Part shown: positions 48,245 through 59,642 of the stretch, one piece after another
Layout: every line of letters starts with the position of its first letter
How positions within the stretch are numbered: the first letter of the stretch is position 1
NCBI GenBank assembly: GCA_903813345.2
Contig: CAIIXF020000004.1
Coordinates: 4,359,525-4,423,524, forward strand
From: Owenia fusiformis
Lineage: Eukaryota > Annelida > Polychaeta > Sabellida > Oweniidae
Length of the DNA: 64,000 nt
Direction: 5' to 3'
Notes under the pieces: model-generated
Told to the model about the DNA's origin: nothing
Database searches by the model: none
Seen by the model: the letters and a program-made list of their open reading frames with translations, nothing else
Position numbers and translations under genes: made by a program

Positions 48245-49564
48245 TTACACGTTTTCTGCTTTAGTAGGTATTTCTGTCATCGTTAATGGCGCGTGACTGT
48301 CATTTTCTGCTTTTGTTTGGTTATCATTCATCGTCATGGTAACTGTATTGTCGTTGCTATTCGAGACCACAGTATAGTCTGTAGTGGTATTTCCGTTTTG
48401 TACGTGCGAGCGTTCTGAGCAAAATATTTGCCCAAATATGGACCTATATTTTGCGTTAATGTCCGGAGAGCGAATGCTGTAAACGATAGGATCGAGGATG
48501 AAATTGATATATGGAAAATATGTTATAAAATTGTTGTAGACACTAATTATGTTTTGATCAAAATGGGCACTCCTGTAGACTTTTACTGCAATGTAGGGCA
48601 CTCCTGTTGATACCAGTATCACTAACAGAATTAAGATTGTAATGAAAGCGTGTTTGTCCTTTTCACTGTCTCGGATTGAATCATCATTTTTGCTTTTCGT
48701 CGACGACCTGAACGATGCAGTTCTCACGAACAAGTCTCGCGAAAGGCTGAGGTACAGGCACACGACGATCACGAGTATTAATGCCTTCCCTCCCGCCCAT
48801 ATGTATTTCCAGTTCGCACAAAATGTATAGGCGCCTTTTGTCATACATTCAATTGGCGTGGATGACGTATCTTTTTCAGCGTTTGTGTAATATGTTGCGT
48901 TTTCAGTTGATATGTTTGGCATTCCGACTAAATTGGAATCCATTCCAAACGTTGCCTCTCGATTATAAGCTTGCCTTTGTAAATGACTGCATCTCTGTTT
49001 CGCCTTGTCACATACGATAGTTGGTAAGGTAAAGCAAAGAGATATGAACCAACAAAGCACAATATACAGCGCCACCTTTTTCGTACTTTCAAAGAGAGGT
49101 TTGAATGAGTGTGGTTTAGTGATACCGATGAAGCGCATTATGGCGAACACGAGCAGCGTCACGGCTGACGTAAAGAAAAACAAACTGAAGCACGTGCCAC
49201 CAATTTTGAAGAGCATATTACACGTTTCTATCGCAACGTTCCAGTGGGTTCCAGCACGAAATGCTACATCGCCAACATAAATTGCAAGAGTTCCTAGTAT
49301 GTCACAAATCGCTAAATTCACGAACAACTTCGTGAAAGGTGTCTGCTTTGGTAGAAAGATGACGATCAACATTGTAGCGAAGTTGGCAATTATAGCAGTC
49401 GCACATAAAATTGTCGATAGTATCGTGAATGTGATAATAGAAGTATCCGACTCTAGTTTAAACATATCGAAGTTGAATGAAAAATTCCCATCACTACTGT
49501 TTGATAGGTTCCCAGCCATCATCGCAAAATTAAACGACTCCATCCTATGCAATGAAAATCTCAC
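48245..49564 (-). CDS. class A (rhodopsin-like) G protein-coupled receptor, single exon, 439 aa
   Basis: An uninterrupted frame with seven hydrophobic segments. N-glycosylation sites sit near the N-terminus (NLSNSS, NFSF). TM1 is about 43-70 with Asn61, TM2 about 77-98 with NLAICD (Asp88), Cys115 precedes TM3, Trp172 lies in TM4, TM5 is about 253-275, TM6 about 304-330 with VSTGVPY, and TM7 about 345-365 with DPIVY. These match the class A landmarks. The DRY motif is replaced by MRF (143-145), the TM6 CWxP reads STGVP and NPxxY reads DPIVY. The second extracellular loop is long (about 65 residues, four cysteines). The tail holds an imperfect repeat around TKAEN. Codon 8 is also ATG, so the start may be there. 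The DPIVY-type TM7 recalls receptors for lipids, melanocortins or nucleosides, but the ligand cannot be told. It is probably at the cell surface, coupled to a heterotrimeric G protein. Confidence 0.88.
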   Translation of the reverse strand: MRFSLHRMESFNFAMMAGNLSNSSDGNFSFNFDMFKLESDTSIITFTILSTILCATAIIANFATMLIVIFLPKQTPFTKLFVNLAICDILGTLAIYVGDVAFRAGTHWNVAIETCNMLFKIGGTCFSLFFFTSAVTLLVFAIMRFIGITKPHSFKPLFESTKKVALYIVLCWFISLCFTLPTIVCDKAKQRCSHLQRQAYNREATFGMDSNLVGMPNISTENATYYTNAEKDTSSTPIECMTKGAYTFCANWKYIWAGGKALILVIVVCLYLSLSRDLFVRTASFRSSTKSKNDDSIRDSEKDKHAFITILILLVILVSTGVPYIAVKVYRSAHFDQNIISVYNNFITYFPYINFILDPIVYSIRSPDINAKYRSIFGQIFCSERSHVQNGNTTTDYTVVSNSNDNTVTMTMNDNQTKAENDSHAPLTMTEIPTKAENV

Positions 49565-51706
49565 TTTCTCAGACTCAAATGTCTTGTATGGTTTCTTTAC
49601 AAGGATCTTTTCTTTTGTCGCTTTCTTTTGACTTTCGCAATAATGCCGTAATCCGAAGTAATCGAGCGTAAACTTAATTTCCGCGCAATAAAACCAAGCT
49701 CGAACGTTGATTGTATTATTCCGGGTAACTAACTTGATGAGATTCCACTATCACCAGCAAACACGAGAGTATTACAAATACACTGTCAGCCAATAGTCGT
49801 TCAATCTGAATTCAACTCCATTGACAATGTCACGGCTTCCTTTGTGATCACCAAGCTTTCCTCAATTTAATAAGAAAAATCGTGGCAATTCCTAAGTCGA
49901 AATAATCTCTATTGTCAAGTACAGATTCCTATTGTGCACCGTGTCTATTCTTGACGTCTCAATATGGCTATGTATCAATCCCAAGTCTTTCCACTTATGA
50001 TCAGTCACGGGGGATAAGCTGAGAACTCATAAACGTGTCAGCGTATAAATAATATATCCTCAGTTCCTTTTGGTGTTTCTTTGAAGTCTGGCAACCTCGT
50101 TCTTCTAGGCCCCAATTAGGGAAATTTAGACAAAAGCATCAACACGCAAACCCTCGTTGTCATGGAGATTGACACCAATAATGAACTTCTCTGGAAATAA
50201 AGGAAACAAGTTCATTTATTTTTCTCATTAACAACATCCGATATACCGTCCTTAGAAGTTCTTCAACTAAAATTGAATGATGAATTAATTAATATATGCC
50301 GATGGCCTTTTCTAGATTACATCGCGTGCAATGAGACAAAATTATAACTTGGCGTGACCATGAGAGGGACATTCCCAGATATTTTGTCTAGGCAAATGCT
50401 AGGTGTAGTAATACGATGGTCGTATATCGTCGGAGTACCGTTGGACATATAGCATAAGTTATATGTGACATCCGTGACTGTGATAGCAATACATTTAATA
50501 AAAATATGGTATCAAAGTATAAAGGTTAAACAAATCATCTGTAAGATTTGTGCCCTTTGTGTCATCGTTATTCAAAATACGTACATGACAGATCCTACAA
50601 ATTACTTTGTGTTTTGTGCTTCACAACACTTTGATACGTTTCACTAATTGTTATTTTGACAAAGCCAATTCGTCACATCAAACCCAAAGATGAGTTCCAT
50701 AAAACATTTCGAAGAATTGTCAGTAGATTTTTTAAGTTCGGGATGATATGTGAACTTGTGAAGATATCCGTTTCACTCAATTTATCCTAAAATGTTAACT
50801 AAAAACGATGCACTGATTCTCTATCTTTTTTAAATTGCAAAACCGAATCTCAAAAACAGTACAAATTTCCTTTTTAAATTATAACTTTGATTTGTTATGA
50901 GGTCAAATGAGTATATTTCTCCCTTTAAAACGCGCGAGTACTTAACTCGATTCCCTTATCCCTCATCAAATTATGATTTCGTCCTATCTCATTTCAATAG
51001 GTGGTCATTGACAATGAGTTATCATTTAGTTAAAAGTTGCATTACAAAGATAACAAGGCATTAACATGACAAAATGTCACAACCTGCAAACAGGAACAAA
51101 CGTGTAACAATTGAAAAATATGGAGGGTTAAAATTGAAATCTAAAGTCAGATTTGTTTTCCTGAGAACTTGCTGATGATTTTGAAATAATTTGGTCAATT
51201 TGTAGCAAGTCAAATCTGAAATGTAATCAGATTTGGACTCCTGGGAACTTGTAGACGATTTTAAAAAAGGTCAGTTTAAAGCAAGTTTGGAAAATAACTT
51301 TTTGACCTTGAGAAGAACATTGAAGGACATCTTTGATGATTTTGAAATAATGAAGCCAGTCCAAACAGTTAAAATTGTAAAATTTTGTTACAAGAATTTG
51401 TTACAAGAAATTTGGCCTTTTGATCTTCAGAAGGTCATTGAAGGTCAATTCAGTCAGATTTGAACATCTGGGAACTTGTAGATGATTATGAAAAAATTGA
51501 AGCCTGTCTAAACAGTGGAATTTATAAGATTGTGTTACAAGACATTTGTTACGGACGCCGACCGCCTTCCAGGAAAAAGTTAGATAGATAAAAGAATGAT
51601 ATTGTTAGCCCCTCCAATGAGATATAAAAGTTCATAAAGTATGGTAATCCACAGATAAGTCGAGTTGCGTTGGGCATAATACCAAATTCTTGGCCTTATT
51701 TATGTA
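49565..51706. other. GPCR upstream region, then unassigned sequence
   Basis: Minus-strand promoter and 5' UTR of the GPCR should lie just above 49564, but no clear core promoter is seen. From 51130 to 51560 a phrase of the type 'CAGATTTG..CTCCTGGGAACTTGTAGA.GATT' occurs three times in diverged form, suggesting an old tandem repeat. No further exon was recognised. Confidence 0.45.
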
Positions 51707-52273
51707 CAGGGTGTTTCGTAAAAATGGAACCCATCTAACGATGCATATCTTTGTAACAAATAGAGAATGACAAATCTTGTTTAGCAGAATTAAAGTTCGT
51801 TCAATTTCCTTTGAGTTGACAAAGTGTCATCACCGTAGCATGTGTTTATTCTATTTGTTGGCCATTTAAAGAACTTGTCCCAATTTCTACCACTTTTCTG
51901 AAGACAGACTTGCACACTTTGTGTAATGTTGTTGATAACACATGTGCTTTTATTGAAACATATGTTTCTTGTCCTGATCAGATAGTGTATTGGTCAAAAA
52001 CCCTAGAACCATTGCAGAGCTCAAACTATAGATAATACGAAAGATAAGGGCATTTACCAGTCTGTCAGAAGAGAGGTGGTAGCCATTTGGAGCACATTGT
52101 TTATATGGGCAGCAAATGGGTCATACATCAGCTACATTAATGAAACTTGCTCAACTTAAAGGACATTGAACTACCTTTACTTCTACCTAAAAAGATTGTT
52201 CATCCTCATTGGCTTAAAATACATGTATAGGCATTGTAAAGTATGTGGGTTGCATCTTTTTTGAAACACCCTG
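51707..52273. mobile_element. Tc1/mariner-type non-autonomous element (567 bp)
   Basis: The left end CAGGGTGTTTCGTAAAAATG and the right end (reverse complement CAGGGTGTTTCAAAAAAGAT) are inverted repeats of about 26 bp, both continuing to ACCC. Each side is flanked by TA (51705-51706 and 52274-52275), the target duplication of this superfamily. No transposase frame remains. Confidence 0.88.
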
Positions 52274-52380
52274 TATGTAGATAGATTGATTGCAATCTAG
52301 CTATTCATAACAATAGCAAGTTAATCTTCTTCGCCAGCATCATGATTTTCCCTCGATGGTGTAAGGGCACGTATTACGTC

Positions 52381-52602
52381 CAGGGGAGGATCTGGGAACC
52401 AACAAGGGGGGGGGGGGGGATTTTAGGTCAGAGAAAAAAACTTGCGGAAAATCTTTTTGGGCCCCTAAAACCCCAAAGTTGGCCCAAATTTTGAAATTTT
52501 GGGGCCCATTTTCTTCAAAATTTGGCCTGAAATTAAAAAATTAGGCCTTAAAAGGCCCAGCACCAAAAAGGCCCCCAGCCCCCCCCCAGATCCACCAGCG
52601 AC
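52381..52602. mobile_element. MITE with GGATCTGGG ends (copy 2)
   Basis: It opens CAGGGGAGGATCTGGGAACC and closes CCCAGATCCACCAGCG. The interior is the inverted relative of 47805-48044, with matching GGCCCAAATTTTGAAATTTT-type stretches. It is non-coding. Confidence 0.75.
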
Positions 52603-53249
52603 CTTTATTGATATAATACAGCAAAAGATTAAGAGTACTATATCCGTTTTGCAATTCGTTCTTTCTTTTAAAAGTATAACCTTATGCTTCCATGGTAAAT
52701 CATTGATAAAAACACTTGCCTCGGTTCGGTTCAATCCCAGACACTCTCTTTTCTAATTGCATTGGGCAATGTTAATAAATCGAGAGAATTTAAATTCGAC
52801 GCATACCTATGGGGCTAGGGATTCGTCTGGTGTATAATCTCAACATACGCAATACGTGACCTTATACCATCGAAAGAAAATGATGCTGACGATGCTGACA
52901 AAGTTAAACTTGAACTGTAAAACACGTAATGTAATGCGTGACCTCCACACAATTTCTCTAAAAAGAAAACTGTAATATTGACAAAGTTTAACCAGAACTG
53001 GAAAAAATCAAAATAATAAATAAATTAAGCCAAATGCGTTAATAATGTCATTTAATGAAATACGTGACCCCCTACACCTCTACCCTTGTCATGAAAAGAA
53101 ATTGTCATGTTGATAACGTTTAACTTGATCTGGAAAATATGAAATTCATCAGTACGTGATGATACTAATATTAGATAGGTTTCGCATAACGTTTTTAGCC
53201 CAAAATGTATCGAAAACCGTAACGCATTCATGCAATTCGATTTATTCAA
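52603..53249. other. no gene seen
   Basis: A spacer in which a loose motif, GTGACC plus AATGTAAT, AAATACGTGACC or ATACGTGACC, recurs three times about 80-130 bp apart. This may be a decayed tandem repeat. No exon was seen. Confidence 0.35.
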
Positions 53250-53560
53250 TCAAAACGAGATGCGATTGCGGATAACTATAACGTTGTACGAAACATCTCT
53301 AATAATCCATACGTTAAGTTGAATGAGTCAAACGGGATGCGATTGTGGATAACTATAACGTTGTACGAAATATCTCTAATAATCCATACGTTAAGTTAAA
53401 TGAGTCAAACGGGATGCGATTGCGGATAACTATAACGTTGTACGAAACATCTCTAATAATCCATACGTTAAAGTTAAATGAGTCAAATGGGATGCGATTG
53501 CGGATAACTATAACGTTGCACGAAACATCTCTAATAATCCATACGTTAAGTTAAATGAGT
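53250..53560 (+). repeat. 77-bp tandem repeat, 4 copies
   Basis: GATGCGATTG recurs at 53259, 53336, 53413 and 53491. Each unit continues with ATAACTATAACGTTG and CATCTCTAATAATCCATACG. The copies are nearly identical. Confidence 0.93.
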
Positions 53561-54182
53561 CCATCATGAAACCTGGATTAACGTTAGGGGAAGGGGAAAA
53601 GTGAAGAAAAATTCAACATTATTTGAGTAATTTGATATGACTCGAGGTAAACATTTAGGACGCCCCTTTTAAGCATTCAGAAGAATTTCTATATCATACA
53701 CAGAACGAATTATTCGATACATTTTGTAGTATATACCTAATTTGCGTATTACCATTTGTGCATAATCTGTAAAGCATTGTGATATTAAGAGTTATTGTAA
53801 CCTTGTTATATTGTTTTGTCATTGTAAATATATACATCTTAATGTTGTTTAACCTGAAATGAAAATTGTATAAAAAACAAGAGCAAGGTAAACCCAGCTT
53901 GTCAAAATGTGAATTTACGGAACTTCGAATTTCTACCCTGAATGTAAACCATGGTGCTGAACGTATAACTTGATCCATAATGGTATTGTACCGTACTGTA
54001 ATATTTCAAGCAATACGATACTAATGAAGCTTTTATCAAAAGCAATAATCAACACTAACGACTAAGATGTAATATTTAACGTTTATGATGATAATATCAG
54101 CTCGAGGAAAAAATAAATTGTTTGCTGCCGATCGGTAGAGCATCTTATAATAAAGAAAATCTGGATTATTAATTTATTAGTA

Positions 54183-54256
54183 CAATAACGTCATTTCGAA
54201 GGGCAATATTGTGAAATATAGATTTCACTATATTGCCCGCAGAAATGTCGTTATTA
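54183..54256. repeat. long hairpin
   Basis: AATAACG-CATTTC, then GGGCAATATTGTGAAAT, pairs with ATTTCACTATATTGCCC, then AAATG-CGTTATT, across a 4-base loop. The paired length is about 33 bp with a few mismatches. It may be a foldback remnant. Confidence 0.85.
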
Positions 54257-55575
54257 GTATTATGACCACCATTAATGACCAGGGCTGAAATAGCAAGAAA
54301 TTGCATTATTGACCGCTCAGGCGATATAGTAAAATGAATGCCTTCTAAACTAACACTAAAACCCCTAGAACTGGCCCGGCAAGGTGGTAATAATGCTTAT
54401 TTTACGTGTGACTTAAAATGTACATGCAAGATAAATTATTAAAACGATTTGAGGGATCCACTGGACGATTTTACAATGGTATATGAGCCTGGCCATAGGG
54501 AAACCGATCTTATTACAAAAATTAAAATTGTGCTACAGAGCCAAAAATGTGCCCAAAATTAAGAGGAAAATGTGCTGAATTAGAATCCGACTTTTTGGTC
54601 TATGTATGCAAGGAAAGGACATAAGCCAAAGTTTATTTGAAAGGTGTCTTTGTGCTTTCTAAAATGAAAAATCAGAATATTGAAAAATCTGTAATAAGAC
54701 CCCTTTTCCTGTGGTCTGACTCATATATTAACTTATAATACACGTTGCGTGATTTCGTTCTTTAACAAGGGCCTTGTTAAAAAAGAACCCTCGAGTTCTA
54801 TTATCGACAAAAAATTATAGCGCGTGTACCTTCATAAATACCTGGTGTTTATTTCATATTAAAACACCCATAAAAAGCCACTTCCTTTGGGGTCATTTCG
54901 ATCTTATCGGCAGCACAACTGTGTATTTATTTGATATTTATCTCATACATGTATTCGCATATAAGCAAAATTAATGCGAAAATTGATGCGGTCCACCGGA
55001 GCATAATAGAATTCAATATTAAAATGCTCAGAGCAACAGCTTCCCTTCTAACTGGAATATTCTATGTTTCTCTAACTTGATTAATTGCTTCATCGCGTCG
55101 GTGTTAATAATTCAAACATAACTTTTGGCAAGCTGTTATTTTTCTCCTCTTTTTGCAATATATTTTCCATGTAGAACACAAATTTAAACCAATTTGACTT
55201 ATGTTGCTGTCTTACTCAATGTTATCAAATTATGGTACATGACATTTGATTATTTCCTACCAATAATAAGACAAACTGGCGATAACTTTTTCAATATACG
55301 TAATACATATATTTTTGAAATGTTTTCGAAATAATCAATTATTTAATTGTTTGTGAAATGGGAAAAAATGGAACTTTAACAGTTTCCGTAAAAGAAGTGT
55401 CTGTCAACCTTTCTTATACAGAAACTGTCGATGTTTCATTATGTTCCAGTATGTACTATTGAAAAAGTAATCGCAAGTTTGTCTTGCTTTTGGCTCACTC
55501 TGTAGTACTGTATAAGCTTATATGTAAGTACTCCTTCGGAAAGCTTCGGAAGCTTCGGAAAGCTTCGGCCGATGG
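54257..55575. other. no gene seen
   Basis: AT-rich spacer. Near 55535-55570 the short unit CTTCGGAAAG repeats. No exon was recognised. Confidence 0.4.
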
Positions 55576-55816
55576 ATCGGAGCAAATATGACCCAGGCAT
55601 TATATCAATGTCAATATCGATGCTATTCAAAATATCCGGTCCAATTACACGACCTCAGTATGTCCCATCTAATGCCTGGGTCACATTTGCTGCGATTCAT
55701 CGCCTGGCGCCCGGCCGATTGATTATTTTGTTCAAAATTGAATACTATTTCTGAACAAAATACTCAATCGGCCGAGCGCCGTAGTGAAAATCTGAGCAAA
55801 TGTGACCAAGGCATAA
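55576..55816. mobile_element. foldback element with CCTGGGTCACATTTGCT arms
   Basis: The left arm, ATGCCTGGGTCACATTTGCT then CGGCCGATTGATTATTTTGT, is answered by ACAAAATACTCAATCGGCCG then AGCAAATGTGACCAAGGCAT, enclosing a short loop (55671-55816). A further inverted copy of the tip (GCAAATATGACCCAGGCAT) is at about 55582-55602, so the element is nested or doubled. Confidence 0.85.
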
Positions 55817-58082
55817 GTTAAAATAGTACAGCAGATATTTATACATCAATCACAGATAAGATATTTCCTCCATTCCAAGATAGAAGCTTTCCAGATTTAC
55901 ATTGCATTAGCTTTGCTACGGCATTGAATGAGGTTGATTCGCGATTGGTTCCTAATTAGTGATCACAATTAGCCTTATTCAATAGTCGTAAATTAAATTT
56001 ACATTATCGACGAAATCACTTTTATTTATCAGCTGTGATAGTACTATACGTTTCCCTGGCGGTTCTGGGGGTGGGGGGGGGGGGGGGGTGGGGGAAGAAG
56101 TTCCTCAAACTAGGTTATACTAATATCAATGAATGTGTATGGGGACCAAAGCAACCTTGTTGCTCGTGATCTGTGTTAATTTAATACATATGCTTTGAAT
56201 TCTTCACATGTTTAAAGTGCTTGTATTCATTTTCATTTCCTGCCCCAGCTGGGCGCAAAAACCATGAGCGCCGTCTTGTAAATGAACTGAGATCCATTTA
56301 TATAGATGTAGGTACTGATCTATACAAAGCATTTCCTAAGAGAAATGTTAAGTATTGTGAACCCTTATATTGTCCGCCTAGTTAAACATTTCTTTTTTAT
56401 GCAATATCAAGGGCAATTGTTTGGAATGTTATTATGACTAAATTAATCTGTTCTAGGTGTGCTTTCAACATATTTTGATCACCATTTCAGCACCTGGGCT
56501 TAAATACTTGCCGAACGCTATTTCCGTACATTTGCATTAAGGGAACTTCCTTTAAAGTTGTACTAAAACCATTTTACTGATTAAGATATATTTATGCCAT
56601 CTTACCGTATGAAGGCCACACTTTACGATGGTGATCCATCAACAATTCCAAAAGTTCATTTTATCATGATATCGGGGATATAAAGTCAGCACGCGGCAAA
56701 ACTGATTTCATTTTCAGAGCAGAAATTTTACGTCACGTGACATGACGTGTGTGGTTTGAAACAATTTGCCGCGAAATACGATTTTGTAGATAAAATGAAA
56801 CCCTGGCTTTCAATAACGAGTTATTCGCTCTTATGTTGAGCCAATTATTGCATGATTGAGGCTATTCTCGTCAATTTCAAAAAGGGTATAATATCACTTG
56901 CAATTGAGTGCGGAATCAATCGAGCTGAAACGCTATTGAAAGCATGTAAGTTATATAACTGCAAACATTGCCAGTGTTTGGGGATTACAACTTTTTATTC
57001 CGAATGTAATGGTGTAAGGCCAAAATATTATCATTTGGTTAACATTTTCAGTTATCGGTAAACGGTTTCACAAATGCATTTCGATCAATTCCTTGTATAT
57101 GTATTGAATCATGTCGCACTGCTATTTCCTCAAGAATTTCTTTTTGTGAAGTTCGATCAATTAAACATATTTATGTGGCTATTGAAATACGTGCGAATGT
57201 GGAACTAATGTATATTTCTACTTTGGTTCAGCCTTCATAGTAGTTTGCAACACTTTTCGATTTAGCGCCAGAATAACTTGGCATACGGTTCGTCATGGTC
57301 AGGTGACCTCAAAAAGTGCGCAAAATAACAACATTTCAGAGGTTGACAGTCTTATCTTGATAAATGGTGTTGTGTGGGGAACTATCACAAGCTTTGTAGT
57401 CGAGATAACAAAAGGGATGCTATCTGTGCTAAAAACAAGATAATAAGAGATTATGCAATTGGTTTTAGTACAACTTTAACTGATCGAGTGCAATAACTCA
57501 TAAGATAAGACACACTTTTATTGAAGAATGCAAATTCAACTTCAAAACTGTTTGTTGCTTCAGCACAGAGCGTTTATTTATCCATATTGAGTAATGATGT
57601 ACACGAACCAACACAAACATTAACGAACGCTTAAGTTTTCTCAAGAGAGTCATATCTCCCAAACTTGATTGATTTCAACCCACTATTCACATGTCAAATA
57701 TATTTTATTTAGTACTTAATTTCCTCAAGATTATTTTTTCTCAAAGCAAGCACGCACGCTCTTTATGTTATTTGTCTCGTTTTGAGTCCATTCTGGGATC
57801 GCAAACCCCCGATAGAGGTCACATGTGAACAAAAGTAATAAACAATTTCGGCCTGAGGAACCTTACACTCGCTAGGCCCAGACGACAAACTTGAATAGCC
57901 ACAGCAAATGATTGGAGTCAACCTACACGACATGATGCAAAGAGGGAAGAAAGTGCTGTCCGGTTATACTATTCAGAATAACTAGATTTACCATATAAGG
58001 CGATAACATCTGCCATCCCTTCATATTTTGAACCCAGAATTATTCGTTTTCAAACCGGTTTGGTACTTAGTACGCTCTCTTC
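55817..58082. other. no gene seen
   Basis: Over 2 kb without a supported exon. A long G run (about 56066-56095) is the only simple repeat. The short open frame at 56852-57061 has no recognisable domain or splice context. Confidence 0.4.
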
Positions 58083-58290
58083 AAGAAGGATTTGGTCCCA
58101 GGGACACAATTCGATATTTTCCAACAATGAAAATGTCAGTGTCGTTATCTTTCTGACATTATAACTGACTATAGATTCATAATCAATAATCCCAAAATTC
58201 GAACCTATATCTCGATCACTTCTTGTGTGTTTATGAATTATTTGTTTGGAAATAAGACCAAAACCCCAAAATACATTTAAAAAAATCCGA
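58083..58290. mobile_element. decayed copy of the GGATTGGCTCCCAG MITE
   Basis: AAGGATTTGGTCCCAGG, then GATATTTTCCAACAATGAAA and GGAAATAAGACCAAAA, follow the interior of 30411-30670. The right terminal repeat is missing. Confidence 0.65.
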
Positions 58291-58526
58291 TATCAGAGCT
58301 GCGCAATGAGACCATCATAGTGGTTGTGCCTGCTTTCAGGTAATATAATCTGTCATCAGTTTTAGTCCCCAAAACAGCGATGCCTTTATGTGATTTGCGG
58401 TAACGGTCCATGGTATGACTTCCAAATATGAAGGATCCGTAGCACACTATAGCGCAGCAACATTTGAAGCAATATTTAAGGAGGTGCATATGTCTTGATT
58501 CTTATAAAATACCATTTCCTGAAAAA

Positions 58527-59642
58527 ACTTCCGGCTTTCGGGTCGAAAAATGTCTTTCATCACAAGGGGTCAAAAGGCGAAAATATATTGATTTGAACTT
58601 TTATACATTTTATAAGACACAAACCGTTATTCTAAGCAAACGGACCAAAAAATAGATTATCATAATGTAAAAATTTACCTTTATTTTACTGTATATTTTG
58701 GTGTTTAATTAGTGTACTTGCATAAGTTTACTTTTCAGATTTTGTATGATTTCTACAAATATGAGCCAAGCAGATTCAGCAAAACTGTGTGGAATATTTA
58801 AGTAATTTATAATTGAGAAACAATATTTTTCTTACCATTTAAAACATTTTATTACCAAAATTTATCCATATTATCGCAAGGGGTCAAACAACAAATTATT
58901 GTTCATGCTCTATAAAACATAATACAACAACAAATAGGTAAGATTTATATCTAATTAAATGTTACAGAGGTATTGGAATGTTACTTTATTCCAAGGGCAT
59001 GTCTAATAATAAATTTGAGTCATATGCAATCGAACGCCTTACAATTCTCCCTCGAAGTTACTGATGGCTATTATCATGTTTTCTGATGGTTGTTTTTCTT
59101 TGACCTTACCGCTGGATATAATCAAACTTTAGGAAGATAATGATAACGATTTTTCTCAAATATTCATGAATTCGACCAAGTCTTGATGGTTGTTTTATAA
59201 GCAACTGAGTCATATCTAACTACGAGAAATAGAATTTTGGCTGAAGTTGCAATTAGTCAAGGAAGAGCAATAGACCCTCCTTTATTGATAATGTTCACAG
59301 CAGAATAAAAGTCCATATTTCAAAACGTATTGAAACCCATTTTAAGAAAAAACGAGCATAATTTAAGCGTTTGTCATTCTTATATAAAAGTGATTCATTT
59401 GTAGCATTTATCTCATTAATAGCTGAGAAAAAATACAAAAAACGTCGATACACTGATTACATATTTTTTGTATTGATAAGAAAAATAACCGCAATCTTAT
59501 AGCTTAGAAACCTAAATCATATATTTAAAATCATTTTGCATTATTTTCTGTTGCATTGTGTACTCCAAATTGTGATTTTATTTTTTTGTAATTTGTTGAC
59601 CTCTGCTAATGACAGGCATAATTCAACCCAAAAGCCGGAAGT
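58527..59642. mobile_element. non-autonomous DNA element with about 55-bp inverted ends (1.1 kb)
   Basis: The left end reads ACTTCCGGCTTTCGGGTCGA and the reverse complement of the right end reads ACTTCCGGCTTTTGGGTTGA. The match continues through ATG..TTTCAT and GGGGTCAA or AGGTCAAC for 50-60 bp. No transposase frame is seen in the AT-rich interior, and no clear target duplication was found. Confidence 0.78.

Noticed and set aside
48428-49631. Several plus-strand frames of 60-110 codons across the GPCR gene
   Set aside because: They are antisense shadows of the receptor coding sequence without domains of their own.
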